A DNA stretch of 45,703 nt from Candidatus Methanophagaceae archaeon GoMg1. GTDB lineage: Archaea > Halobacteriota > Syntropharchaeia > Alkanophagales > Methanospirareceae. Position 1 is the first letter of the stretch, and each line of letters starts with the position of its first letter. Where the stretch lies: contig QBUL01000184.1 of assembly GCA_013180605.1 (NCBI GenBank), forward strand, positions 1 through 45,703, written 5' to 3'. The position numbers were made by a program, and so were the translations under genes. Under the pieces are notes generated by a model. That model was not told where the DNA came from. It saw only the letters and a list, made by a program, of their open reading frames with translations, and did not search any database. Below are positions 32,652 through 41,450 of this stretch, piece after piece.

Positions 32652-33524
32652 TTATTTTCCAAACAACGTTGAAAGAAGCGTCTTTCTCGTTTCGCACATT
32701 TCCGCAAAGACGCATTTATCGCAAGGTGCATTCCCCCCTTTCTCCGGGAAAACACCACCTTTTATCCGCTTTACTCGTTTCAATATCTGTAAAGCAAGCG
32801 CTCTGTCTCTCCGCCTTATCTGCGTTTCTCGGAATTCCGCATTCCTTATGTATTCTACAAATCCTCTTTTTACCGTTGTTTCAAATCCAAATTCTTCCTC
32901 GATAAGCATTGCATACGCCGCTAATTGCACCCTGTCGCTTTTCCACACGCTATACTCAGGGCACTTCCCTGTTTTTATCATGCATGGAATAACTTCTTCC
33001 TCTGTTCTTATCAGCTTGTCCACACTGCCGCTCATGCTCAACTTTTCCGATAACATCGCATGTTCTCGCTCGTATCCATAAGCGTTCTCTAACTCTAACA
33101 GTCCGTTTTCAGTCCTTACCTTCTCCAGCCAATCGCCATTCTCCGTGTTCGTACTCATACTCAGGTTGCGAATGAAATCTTCTTTTACTTCCTCAAAGAA
33201 ATCCTTCTCCACATCTTTCAGTTCTTCCTTGTATATCATTTCCACGCCATCCACAGTATCATCAATTACTCGTTTCGCATGCTCTTCTTCCGTTTCCGTT
33301 TCTGATTCTGCTTCTGGCTCTGGTTCTGGGTCATCCTCTTTTCTCTCTCCGTAAAATTTATGTAAATTAAACGCCAACTCCTTCAGCAGAATAGATTCAA
33401 TAAATCCTCTTTCTTTCCCCTTTGCCATCCCCTCATGATGCTCTTTTGCACTGAAATACACCAGTCGGGGACATATCAAATATCGTGTCAAATCAGAAAC
33501 TTTAACTTTTACTTGGCTTTTCAT
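32652..33524 (-). CDS. Cas4-like PD-(D/E)xK protein, not linked to CRISPR
   Basis: The protein has 290 residues. An N-terminal Cys18 (LTRYLICPRLVYF) and a C-terminal trio (APCDKCVFAEMC) match the iron-sulfur cluster of Cas4/DUF83 nucleases. GSVDKLIRTEEEVIPC, IKTGKCPEYSVWKSD and RVQLAAYAMLIEEEFG give the nuclease order Asp, (E)xK, QxxxY. At the usual E of the ExK motif the sequence reads M-I-K, so one metal ligand may be missing. An acidic insert (EPEPEAESETETEEE) lies at about 65-80. No cas genes or CRISPR repeats are in the window. It is divergent from PCNA, which suggests a replication or repair role. Confidence 0.75.
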   Translation of the reverse strand: MKSQVKVKVSDLTRYLICPRLVYFSAKEHHEGMAKGKERGFIESILLKELAFNLHKFYGERKEDDPEPEPEAESETETEEEHAKRVIDDTVDGVEMIYKEELKDVEKDFFEEVKEDFIRNLSMSTNTENGDWLEKVRTENGLLELENAYGYEREHAMLSEKLSMSGSVDKLIRTEEEVIPCMIKTGKCPEYSVWKSDRVQLAAYAMLIEEEFGFETTVKRGFVEYIRNAEFRETQIRRRDRALALQILKRVKRIKGGVFPEKGGNAPCDKCVFAEMCETRKTLLSTLFGK

Positions 33525-33601
33525 AGTTTAAATATATTTATGTTTTATCTTTGTACTATTATTTGATATCATATTATAACATAGGAGGAAATAAGGGAAA
33601 A

Positions 33602-34402
33602 ATGTTTGAGGCTAAGATAGATGCGAACATCTTGAAGGGATGCATAGAATCAATTACAGCGATAGTGGATGAAGGGAAGTTAAGAATAGCGGAGGATGGC
33701 TTAAAGTTGAGAGCGGTTGACCCTGCGAATGTGGCAATGGTCTCTTTCGAGTTGCAAAGCGATGCTTTTGACGATTTTAGGTTTACACCTAAGGATGCAG
33801 AGTCGGAAGCCGTACCTGAAGGGGAACCCACAGCCAAATCGCAGGTCACGGAGGCGACGGAAATAGGCATAGATTTCGTGAAGTTGCTTGGAATCCTCGG
33901 GGTCGGCGGCAGGGAAGAAGTTGAGCTGGAACTGGACGAGCACGCTCAAAAGTTGTTTACAAGGATGGGCAGTCTCGCTTACACTATTTCCTTGCTTGAC
34001 CCCTCTTCGTTACGAAAAGAGCCGAAGGTCCCGGAACTTGAGTTTCCGGCGCAGGTAATTATCGAAACGGAAGAGTTCAGAAGAACCATACGCGCTGCGG
34101 AGAAGATAGGTGACCACATTGCGCTTGGTCTAGATGGGGAACTATTCTATATGGAAGCGGAAGGGGAAATGGATAAACTGAGGTTGGGATTAAGAAAGGA
34201 GCAATTGATATCCCTGACACCGGGCACGCTTCATTCTTTATACTCGCTTGACTATATCACGGCAATGAGTAAAGGAATGAGCCATGCAGAGAATATAACG
34301 CTCAACCTTGGTAAGGACTATCCGCTGCAGATGGAATTTGAAGTAGCAGAGGGCAAAGGAAAAGTCACTTATTTGCTGGCACCGAGAATAGAGTCCGAAT
34401 AA
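33602..34402 (+). CDS. pcn: DNA polymerase sliding clamp PCNA
   Basis: The ATG at 33602 (MFEAKIDANILKGCIESITA) has an AGGAGGAAATAAGGG region upstream; the open frame further upstream is leader sequence. The 266-residue protein carries the conserved DPANVAMVSFEL, EIGIDFVKLLGILGVG and ITLNLGKDYPLQMEFE segments. Homotrimeric rings tether polymerases, FEN1 and ligase to DNA. Archaeal PCNA is usually about 245-250 residues; here about 18 extra residues, acidic and proline-containing (AESEAVPEGEPTAKSQV), sit in an N-domain loop. Confidence 0.95.
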   Translation: MFEAKIDANILKGCIESITAIVDEGKLRIAEDGLKLRAVDPANVAMVSFELQSDAFDDFRFTPKDAESEAVPEGEPTAKSQVTEATEIGIDFVKLLGILGVGGREEVELELDEHAQKLFTRMGSLAYTISLLDPSSLRKEPKVPELEFPAQVIIETEEFRRTIRAAEKIGDHIALGLDGELFYMEAEGEMDKLRLGLRKEQLISLTPGTLHSLYSLDYITAMSKGMSHAENITLNLGKDYPLQMEFEVAEGKGKVTYLLAPRIESE

Positions 34403-34439
34403 GAGCGGGCAATGGTTCTGTCTAAAAATCAAGTGATTT

Positions 34440-34476
34440 GTCACCGCGGAGAGCGCAGAGCACGCAGAGTTTTAAT
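34440..34476 (+). repeat. Dispersed repeat family 2, copy 3
   Basis: TCACCGCGGAGAGCGCAGAG followed by CACGCAGAGTTTTAATTG repeats the copy at 27997 almost exactly. It lies between the convergent pcn and leuA-type genes. Confidence 0.7.
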
Positions 34477-34485
34477 TGCAATTTG

Positions 34486-35991
34486 TTATCTCTGCATCAA
34501 CCTGTTCACCGCATTGATAAACGCCTCTACCGAAGCCATTACAATGTCTTCACGTACGCCGCGTGCCGTTACAAACCTATCACCTTTCTTTACACCCACG
34601 ATTACTTCTGCAAGCGCATCTGAACCGCCGGTTATCGCTTCTATCCTGAAGTCTTTAAGCTCAATGTCACCGTCTATTTCCCCGCCTATTACCTGTTGAA
34701 TCGCTTTTAACGCGGCATCTACCGGACCGAGCCCCATCTGTGCGGACGTGCATTCCTTCCCTCGCACTACCGCTTTCAGTGATGCTGTCGGTATCAAATT
34801 GTTCCCGGTCATCACCGAGAGCTCTTTCAGTACTACTATTCGCTCGTGCCGTGCAATTTCACCCATTACCACTTCCGCTATGCTAAACAGGTCGTCATCG
34901 GTAACTCGTTTACCGCTCGCACCAAGCTCCTTTATCCTTTCAAGTATTTCTTCCAGCTCTTCTTTCGATGGCGACATCCCGATTTCCGATAATTTCTTCT
35001 CTACCGAATGCTTTCCCGTATGCTTGCCGAGCACAATGCGCCTTCTATGTCCCACCATTTCAGGCGTCATTATCCCGGGCTCAAACGTATCAGTCCTTAC
35101 TATCACGCCGTGCGTGTGTATCCCGGACTCGTGAGAGAACGCATTGTCGCCAACCACGGGTTTTGTTACGGGGATTGGTATGCCTGTTATGCGTTCAATA
35201 AGCTTTGCCATCTCGAATAACCGTTCTGTTTTTATGTTCGTTTTCAGCCCGTAAATCGCGTTCAAGCTCATCACCGTCTCAACGAGGTCTGCATTTCCCG
35301 CTCGTTCGCCTATTCCATTCACCGATACCTGAACTTCCGAAGCACCTGCTTTTACTGCCGCCAAACTGTTCGCTACCGCGAGCCCGAAGTCGTTATGGCA
35401 GTGTATGCTGATTGGAACCTTCACGGCACGATATATCTCGCCCACAAGTTCATACATCGCAAACGGTTCGCTGATGCCCACGGTATCAGGCACATTTAAG
35501 ATGTCCGCACCTCCTTCCTCTGCGGTTTTGTATAAATCTATCAAAAACTCCAATCGCGTCCGCGTTGCATCCATTGCAGAGAACATGCACATAAAACCGC
35601 GTTCCTTGACATATCTCGTCATCTTATAGGCTTGCTCCTTCACCTTGGCTTCGCTCATCTTTGTCGTGTGCTCTCGCTGAATCTCTGAGCTCGGCACGAA
35701 TATATGAATCATGTCAACGCCACAATCCACGCAAGCGTCAATATCCTGCGTTAGAATCCTTGCCAGTCCGCATATCTTCGCTGAAAGCCCCTCGTCACAG
35801 ATAAGCTGGACGACTTCCTTCTCCTCCTTTGACGTAATCGGAGTTCCTGCTTCTATTATGTCCACGCCAAGCGCGTCCAACTGCCTTGCAATCGTTCTCT
35901 TCTGCTCGGTGGTAAACGAAATGCCTGGCGTTTGCTCGCCATCTCGCAGTGTCGTATCGAAGATTTCTATTGTTCTGTTCTTTTCGTGCAT
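34486..35991 (-). CDS. leuA: 2-isopropylmalate synthase / citramalate synthase family enzyme
   Basis: The protein has 501 residues. EIFDTTLRDGEQTPGISFT holds the metal and catalytic residues of the DRE-TIM family, HCHNDFGLAVANSLAAVKAG the HxH metal site, and VNGIGERAGNADL the family signature. SHESGIHTHGVI leads to the LeuA regulatory (dimer) domain from about residue 370. It condenses acetyl-CoA with 2-oxoisovalerate (LeuA) or pyruvate (CimA); the two cannot be separated here with certainty. LeuC at 20 kb would use the product. No leuB is seen. Confidence 0.88.
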   Translation of the reverse strand: MHEKNRTIEIFDTTLRDGEQTPGISFTTEQKRTIARQLDALGVDIIEAGTPITSKEEKEVVQLICDEGLSAKICGLARILTQDIDACVDCGVDMIHIFVPSSEIQREHTTKMSEAKVKEQAYKMTRYVKERGFMCMFSAMDATRTRLEFLIDLYKTAEEGGADILNVPDTVGISEPFAMYELVGEIYRAVKVPISIHCHNDFGLAVANSLAAVKAGASEVQVSVNGIGERAGNADLVETVMSLNAIYGLKTNIKTERLFEMAKLIERITGIPIPVTKPVVGDNAFSHESGIHTHGVIVRTDTFEPGIMTPEMVGHRRRIVLGKHTGKHSVEKKLSEIGMSPSKEELEEILERIKELGASGKRVTDDDLFSIAEVVMGEIARHERIVVLKELSVMTGNNLIPTASLKAVVRGKECTSAQMGLGPVDAALKAIQQVIGGEIDGDIELKDFRIEAITGGSDALAEVIVGVKKGDRFVTARGVREDIVMASVEAFINAVNRLMQR

Positions 35992-36054
35992 TGCTCGGTT
36001 CCCCCTTGTAATAATCTGCTCTAATTTAATGGTTTAAAAATAAAAATAAATTCC

Positions 36055-36092
36055 AACGCAGAGCACACGGAGAACGCAGAGGCACCAGAAAA
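36055..36092 (+). repeat. Dispersed repeat family 2, copy 4
   Basis: CAACGCAGAGCACACGGAGA followed by ACGCAGAGGCACC is a diverged copy of the CGCAGAG repeat in the gap between the surface protein gene and leuA. Confidence 0.6.
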
Positions 36093-36157
36093 CATAAGCA
36101 ATTTTTGACAGGGTTGAATTCTTAGCGGTTGTTACACCCGAATAAAAGATGCAGGTG

Positions 36158-38431
36158 TCAACGCCGCCTACGCCTCGCCACAGCCAAAATAGCACTCGCC
36201 ACGACAACAGCAATAATCAAATCGCACATGTTTACAGGTATCTTTTTTTGTACTTCTTCCCATCCATCCCCGGTCTCATTTAAAAATTCACCTTCACCTA
36301 CTGTTTCATTCCCTTCTTTCACCGCTTCAGACGCAGGCTCTGTCAAAGATTCGTTTTTCGGTATTGGTTCTTTACCCTTTTCCACCAGTACCACCTCCTT
36401 TTCATCCGATGCCCTTCCACTGATGTCCACCGCTACGTTATATTTGCCGGGTAACAGCCGCAACCCACTCGTATCGATGCTTGCAGTCACGCTGCCGTTC
36501 TTGACCTCAGGGGAATTCTTTTTTATGATACTTGAGTTCTGTGATAGCGAAATAAAAGCCTTTTCGCCTTCTCTTATGTTCGTCTTGGCGTTCACACTTA
36601 TCGCTGTGCCTATTTCCACGGTTTCCGGTACCGTTAAAATGACTTCTGGCGCGGAAACAGAGAAACAAGCCTTCACGTACAAGTCGTCACTGCCTACAAA
36701 GGTTATTGCATCCATGAGGTATGCCACCCTCTGCTCTAAAGTCTTGCTTTCGCCTCCTATTTCCCACTTACCATTTTTTATTGCCCTGGTTCTCCCATCT
36801 TCTCCTTTGTCAAGCGCAATCACCGTATAATCTCCAAAATCCCGCGCGCTAAGAGTTTTAGTCCACTTGCCTTCTTCAACAAAAGTCGCGTTTGCAGGTG
36901 CCGGACTCCTATTTTCTGTGTATGGAAACATTACTTCGCCTCGGTAGTTGAAGACGATAACATAAACGTGGTCAGCACCGGTAGCTGTACCACTTATTAC
37001 TACGGGGTCACTCTTAGCTATGCATTTTGAAACTGTCATATTAAATGCAGGGGAATTCAAGATTATGGATGATGATGCGTCCACACCCTCTTCACTCTGC
37101 CAGTTCTCAGGGACTTCACCATCAATGGAAATTTCTTCAGGATCAGGACGATCGTCAACTATAAAAACTTTTATTCCATAGTAGCCGTCGAGTTCCCCAC
37201 CTGTGTCCCAGTACCACTCAAATTCATCATCAACTATTGCTGCATCGGCTTTATAGACGTCATCAATTACGAAAACGGCTAAATAACCATAGTCGGAAGT
37301 TCCTTCTATGTGCACAATGTCACCGACAGTTGCAATTTTTTTTTTAAGCACTTCTAAGGTCATTTTTCCTTTCTTTATCAGCACATATCGGTTTTCCGCA
37401 CATTCTGGAAACTCAACCACCTCAACTGTTACTTTATACCTGCCGTAGTCCACATTTTCTGTTGAAATCCTTACTCTTTTCTTACCTTCTTCGTCAAGAG
37501 TTAGTGTCCTTTCTGTCCACTTGGGAATATCTTCAACAGTTACATTCACGTCTTTCTTATAGAACGAACTCTGTATTGTTATAACAATGTCCTCCCAGTC
37601 CTTTACGACTTCATCGGCACACTCCATTTCCAGATACCACTTCTCAACTGTTATTGTCACGTCCTCCTCCACCTCTGTTGCATAGTCTTCCAAGATTATC
37701 TTGTATGTACCCTTTCTCATGTCCAGTCGCGTGGTGTTGAAAACAAGCTCCCCCGCCGTATTATTTGTTATTCCCTCTACCAGATTACCATTGGCATCAA
37801 CAGGGTCAGAGGTAAACTTCGGCTTCCCACCCACCTCCGTGTAATCCACAAGAACCTCGTATATGTCTTGGGAAATGTCATTCATTATCGAATATCCATC
37901 CGAGTCTTCGATAGTTAGCTTCATCACACCTTCCTTCTTGTTGTTCGTTTTTAGTGAGAGGTTGAAACTCGCTTTCTCTTGCACTTTATCTATATCGTCC
38001 ACAAGCTTCAAACTGAAAGACTGTTTATCAACGCTGAACCAGCAACCATCACCTTCAGCATCGTAAACTTTGAAGAAGTAGCCGGTTTTCATACCCTCCG
38101 AATCCCAGGACTCGTTCTTTTTCACGGAATAGTCAGCACAGCCTGATTTCTTATCGCCCTCGTGGTTATAGGGTCCTGAGACGGTGACATCCACTGAATT
38201 ACCCGTTTCGTTGTTCACAAACTTGATTCGTTCACCTTCATATACCGTAATCGTTTTTGTTTCCGCATCGGCATCATAAGGGAGTTCTTCGCGATAAGTT
38301 ATATTACCGCCCTCTTTAGTAAACGTTCTATCGACAGCTTTCGCTGTTATCGTAGAAGAAAAAGCAATAAGCACTATCGCCATTATTATCATAATTACCG
38401 CTGCGACACCGATGACCTTTTTCATGCGCAT
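36158..38431 (-). CDS. Large cell-surface protein with C-terminal anchor
   Basis: The ATG at 38431 is supported by GGGGGAGAAGGA just upstream. The 757-residue protein begins with a signal peptide (MRMKKVIGVAAVIMIIMAIV). Several beta-sandwich-like repeats follow, for example FVNNETGNSVDVTVSGPYNH and VTVEVVEFPECAENRYVLI. A charged linker (EKGKEPIPKNESLTEPASEA) precedes a C-terminal helix DLIIAVVVASAILAVARRRR. This is the layout of archaeal S-layer-associated glycoproteins (DUF3821/MAST-like, not certain). Many N-x-S/T sites fit N-glycosylation. No PGF motif precedes the anchor. Confidence 0.7.
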   Translation of the reverse strand: MRMKKVIGVAAVIMIIMAIVLIAFSSTITAKAVDRTFTKEGGNITYREELPYDADAETKTITVYEGERIKFVNNETGNSVDVTVSGPYNHEGDKKSGCADYSVKKNESWDSEGMKTGYFFKVYDAEGDGCWFSVDKQSFSLKLVDDIDKVQEKASFNLSLKTNNKKEGVMKLTIEDSDGYSIMNDISQDIYEVLVDYTEVGGKPKFTSDPVDANGNLVEGITNNTAGELVFNTTRLDMRKGTYKIILEDYATEVEEDVTITVEKWYLEMECADEVVKDWEDIVITIQSSFYKKDVNVTVEDIPKWTERTLTLDEEGKKRVRISTENVDYGRYKVTVEVVEFPECAENRYVLIKKGKMTLEVLKKKIATVGDIVHIEGTSDYGYLAVFVIDDVYKADAAIVDDEFEWYWDTGGELDGYYGIKVFIVDDRPDPEEISIDGEVPENWQSEEGVDASSSIILNSPAFNMTVSKCIAKSDPVVISGTATGADHVYVIVFNYRGEVMFPYTENRSPAPANATFVEEGKWTKTLSARDFGDYTVIALDKGEDGRTRAIKNGKWEIGGESKTLEQRVAYLMDAITFVGSDDLYVKACFSVSAPEVILTVPETVEIGTAISVNAKTNIREGEKAFISLSQNSSIIKKNSPEVKNGSVTASIDTSGLRLLPGKYNVAVDISGRASDEKEVVLVEKGKEPIPKNESLTEPASEAVKEGNETVGEGEFLNETGDGWEEVQKKIPVNMCDLIIAVVVASAILAVARRRRR

Positions 38432-38575
38432 TCCTTCTCCCCCTTCTTTTCCCCCTGTCATCCTTTCTTAAATTCTTAAATTCTTAAATGATATAATAAG
38501 ATTGATACTTCATAACCTATAATACTTATTTATAAATACTGATGTTTTTTTTTATAGGTTTCGAAAGAACGAGAA

Positions 38576-38735
38576 AATAAATTATTGACGCAGATTAACG
38601 CAGATGATTAAAAATAGCCTAACCTAACCTAACAAAAGAAAAAATCACTGTAAATCCGTGTCTTAAATAGAAGGAAGTTATACATTATATAAAATGTTTC
38701 TCGTGAAAATCTGTGTAATCTTGTGATAATTATAA
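38576..38735 (-). repeat. Dispersed repeat family 1, copy E (reverse)
   Basis: On the minus strand: CACAAGATTACACAGATTTT, CTTCCTTCTATTTAAG, GACACGGATTTACAGTG, and near the end ATCTGCGTTAATCTGCGTC. A short TAACC tandem (CCTAACCTAACCTAAC) lies at about 38620. It is a full-length copy in reverse. The gap 38462-38792 has no gene otherwise. Confidence 0.75.
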
Positions 38736-38792
38736 TGCAATGCAAACATACACCGCAATATTTATATCTTCTTTGCTTACTACATTTGCAAC

Positions 38793-39000
38793 ATGGATAA
38801 AGAGTTCGTAATCAGTTACCTGAAAAACTCGCGAAGTATCGCCATCGTCAGCCGATACGAGAGGGCTCATAGAATTCATGCACGCATTCAACTTGAACCT
38901 TGGGATAATCGTGACTAAGGACGTGCTTAAGCCCGAGATAATCGCAGCAGGTAAGGAGATAATCTTCATCCCTCTCTGGCTCTTCCTGCTGCTTCTGTAA
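38793..39000 (+). pseudogene. Archaeal AAA ATPase remnant (C-terminal end)
   Basis: One frame starts MDKEFVISYLKNSRSIAIVS; a frame change near 38855 opens GLIEFMHAFNLNLGIIVTKD and PEIIAAGKEIIFIPLWLFLL, then a stop. The second part matches the end of archaeal DUF4143/DUF234-type ATPases, in which a restriction-like domain finishes with GLVLTKD and IIPLWxFLL. The P-loop and most of the gene (normally about 400 residues) are missing. Frameshift and truncation make it inactive. Confidence 0.55.
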
Positions 39001-39046
39001 CAAACTTTCTTTCCCAAAGAAATCATGTTTGATCAAAGAAACTTCC

Positions 39047-39120
39047 GCAAAGCGTTTCTGATAAAACTTTTCTTAAAAGTTTTGCGAAGCGTTTTTGATA
39101 AAACTTTTCTTAAAAGTTTT
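39047..39120. repeat. Tandem 37-base repeat containing a palindrome, downstream of the binding-protein gene
   Basis: Two units of exactly 37 bases (39047-39083 and 39084-39120) differ at only two positions. Each ends in AAAACTTTT-CTT-AAAAGTTTT (approximately), a self-complementary stretch. They begin six bases after the stop of the substrate-binding protein gene on the minus strand and may act as its double transcription terminator. Confidence 0.75.
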
Positions 39121-39125
39121 ATGGT

Positions 39126-40391
39126 TCAACTTCCCTCCATTGGAGGATACACAAACACTCCATGCTTCGTCACGTCAAAGTCTACACCGCAGAATTTATC
39201 CACATATTCCTGATGGATTGCTTGTGGGTCCAAATCCTCAAATTCTTCGGGATAGGACCACTTTGCCATGTATGTGAGACCAACAGGATATACAGAGCCA
39301 AAAGAGATGCTTCCATCCATTAAATAAACACGCTCGTCTTCTACTGCTGTTACATTACCAAATCCGGGTAACTCTATTATTCTCTTATATTCTTCCTCCA
39401 TCCCGGATTCATCGTCGGTCTTGTAACCACCCTTGCGAGAAAGTCCAACGATAACGTCTGAGTCTTGCTCTAAAATCTTTTCTGTGTCTATTGTTGGATA
39501 GGGTCCCACAAGCTCTGCTGTTAGGGCTATGTTATCCCCGCCTGCGAGCTCACAAAGCTGATGCATTCCTGTTCCTTCTGAATACGTCTTACGTTCACTT
39601 ATTGAGTCCACATTGCTCTTATCGAGGAAAACCTTTGGCTTCTCATCTTCTGGAATCTCTGACACTTTATCTTCTACTACTCCAACACATTTATCATGCC
39701 ACTCGAGATATTTATTTGCATTCGATTCTTCCCCAAGTAAATAGCCGAACGTTTCCATGCCCTCTCTGAGTTCTTCTGGCTTGAAGAAGTCCAATCGAAT
39801 GACCGTTATGGTCGGAGGGAGTTTGTCCTCTATATATTCAGGGCCCGGCCATGTCCCATACGCAAACACAGCATCGGGTTCTAATTGCAGCACCGCCTCA
39901 GGGTCAATCTCCTTCCATCCTCCGACTATCGGTTTTTTACTTATCTCCGGGAAGAAACCAGTTCTTTTTGCTATCGTGTCACTAATGCCAACTATTCTGT
40001 CATCGGCTCCTAAAACACGAATCGTTTCCGCAACATCAGTATTCAGCACGACTATTCTCCTCAGCGGCTTGTATATCGTGACATTTTCACCAGTCGCAGT
40101 CGTAATTGTCCTTGGATACCACCCCTGGTAAAAATAAATACAGGCAAGTTTACGCAGTTCTGTTTTTTCGAGATATTCCGTTTCTTCTCCTAAATACGTT
40201 GCTTTCATGTAAGCCATGACTGCATCTATTACCTCAGCTCTCGATACAGAATCAATGTCAACACCACCAGTATTCGCAGCAGCCGCAGCCGCAACTACAG
40301 GAGTAGAAGCCGTGGCTATTACCGATATTAGAATCAATACCACCAACATGCAATAGAATACTCCTTTTCTTTTTCTTGTACTTAATTTCAT
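39126..40391 (-). CDS. ABC transporter substrate-binding protein (TroA/BtuF fold; iron-complex or cobalamin type)
   Basis: The protein has 421 residues. A signal peptide (VFYCMLVVLILISVIATAST) and an Ala-rich spacer are followed by a dockerin-like N-terminal segment, about 45-90 (VDIDSVSRAEVIDAVMAYMK). The Periplasmic_binding_2 domain follows: RRIVVLNTDVAETIRVLGAD, GWKEIDPEAVLQLEPDAVFA, VSEIPEDEKPKVFLD. Such proteins bind siderophore iron, heme or corrinoids outside the membrane. No permease or ATPase gene is adjacent, so its transporter must lie elsewhere. It is the last gene of the surface-protein operon, ten bases after its neighbour. Confidence 0.88.
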   Translation of the reverse strand: MKLSTRKRKGVFYCMLVVLILISVIATASTPVVAAAAAANTGGVDIDSVSRAEVIDAVMAYMKATYLGEETEYLEKTELRKLACIYFYQGWYPRTITTATGENVTIYKPLRRIVVLNTDVAETIRVLGADDRIVGISDTIAKRTGFFPEISKKPIVGGWKEIDPEAVLQLEPDAVFAYGTWPGPEYIEDKLPPTITVIRLDFFKPEELREGMETFGYLLGEESNANKYLEWHDKCVGVVEDKVSEIPEDEKPKVFLDKSNVDSISERKTYSEGTGMHQLCELAGGDNIALTAELVGPYPTIDTEKILEQDSDVIVGLSRKGGYKTDDESGMEEEYKRIIELPGFGNVTAVEDERVYLMDGSISFGSVYPVGLTYMAKWSYPEEFEDLDPQAIHQEYVDKFCGVDFDVTKHGVFVYPPMEGS

Positions 40392-40400
40392 CTTCCTTCT

Positions 40401-41450
40401 TCACCTCTTTTTTTTCGCAAAAGCTACCGCAACTACAAATACAAATAGTCCTACAAATGCGAATACTGCTCCAAAGTCCGTTAATTTTAATGCAGATGTC
40501 GAACTCGAAGAAGAAGAGAGAGTTGGTGTTGGCGTTGCTGTTACTGTTAGAGCGCTAAAAGAGGTTTCAGATTCCTCTTGCTCTCTTTTTTCTTCCTCGC
40601 AATGCAAACACGGTATTATCACACATACCGGATTTGATTCGTGTTTGTTTATCCCATTCTTATAAACAGCTTTGAAAACTGTGGTGCTTTCCCTTTCCTC
40701 TGTTTTATTGACCTTAAACACAGCAATGGCAGACTCGCCAGACTTTATCTTACCAATGTACACTCTTTCCGGCTGGCATTCCACCCCTCTTGCGTTTGAA
40801 ACCGTAGCAACAACATAGACGCCGTTAACGTCAGATAACCCTTCATTTATAACCTCTAAAGAGACCTCGTTTTCAAAAACTTCCTGAAGCAACAGGTTTA
40901 CTGTGCCTGTGACCACAATCGGAATAAAGTAACGAATGCCTTTGCTACTTTTGCCTTCCATATCTTCAATGTCAGCAAGGAACTTCAGCATATGTATACC
41001 TTCTCCCGACGGTGCTTTTATTTTAAATGCAAGGTCAACTTTGCTATCCGGTCCCAGTACACCAGCAGAGCTATAGCTGTTATAGACCTTAAATTCCCGC
41101 TCAACGATATAAGCTTCTTTTATGTATGCATCCATTGTGAACCTTGTCTCGGCGTCAATGTCTATGACGTAACCCCCGGTACCTTTTATCTCACTTCTTA
41201 TATCTACGTCCTTTTCTATTGGCTTATCTTGCATATTCTTAAGCGTTATCGTAAGCACGCCCACATCACCAGGCATTAACGTCTCCGGGCTGAGTTCGTA
41301 ATCATACACCATCACAGATGGTCTAGGATTGGGTGCAATTGCACACTTGTTTAATAGGTCGTCTATATCATCTGCGAAAACTGTGTTCGTGGAGTAAAAC
41401 AAGACCCACACAAATAACAGGCAAAAAAACACCGCTTTTAACTTATTCAC
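40401..41450 (-). CDS. Secreted, C-terminally anchored surface protein (COG1361-like)
   Basis: The protein has 349 residues. The signal peptide (MNKLKAVFFCLLFVWVLFYS) is followed by CARDB/COG1361-like beta domains (LMPGDVGVLTITLKNM, FKIKAPSGEGIHMLKFL, VSLEVINEGLSDVNGVYVVA). A Thr/Ser linker (TATPTPTLSSSSSSTSALK) and a C-terminal helix with a Lys-rich end (AVAFAKKKR) anchor it. The PGF motif itself is not present; the position reads LTDFGAVFAF. Its start overlaps the upstream gene by eight bases. Confidence 0.7.
   Translation of the reverse strand: MNKLKAVFFCLLFVWVLFYSTNTVFADDIDDLLNKCAIAPNPRPSVMVYDYELSPETLMPGDVGVLTITLKNMQDKPIEKDVDIRSEIKGTGGYVIDIDAETRFTMDAYIKEAYIVEREFKVYNSYSSAGVLGPDSKVDLAFKIKAPSGEGIHMLKFLADIEDMEGKSSKGIRYFIPIVVTGTVNLLLQEVFENEVSLEVINEGLSDVNGVYVVATVSNARGVECQPERVYIGKIKSGESAIAVFKVNKTEERESTTVFKAVYKNGINKHESNPVCVIIPCLHCEEEKREQEESETSFSALTVTATPTPTLSSSSSSTSALKLTDFGAVFAFVGLFVFVVAVAFAKKKR

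Noticed and set aside
36158-36250. PGF-CTERM signal on the large surface protein
   Set aside because: There is a membrane helix and Arg tail, but no PGF-like motif precedes it, so archaeosortase processing is not claimed.
38793-39000. ABC-transporter ATPase partner for the substrate-binding protein
   Set aside because: The ATPase scrap has the C-terminal pattern of DUF4143/DUF234-type ATPases and no ABC signature; it is on the other strand and truncated.
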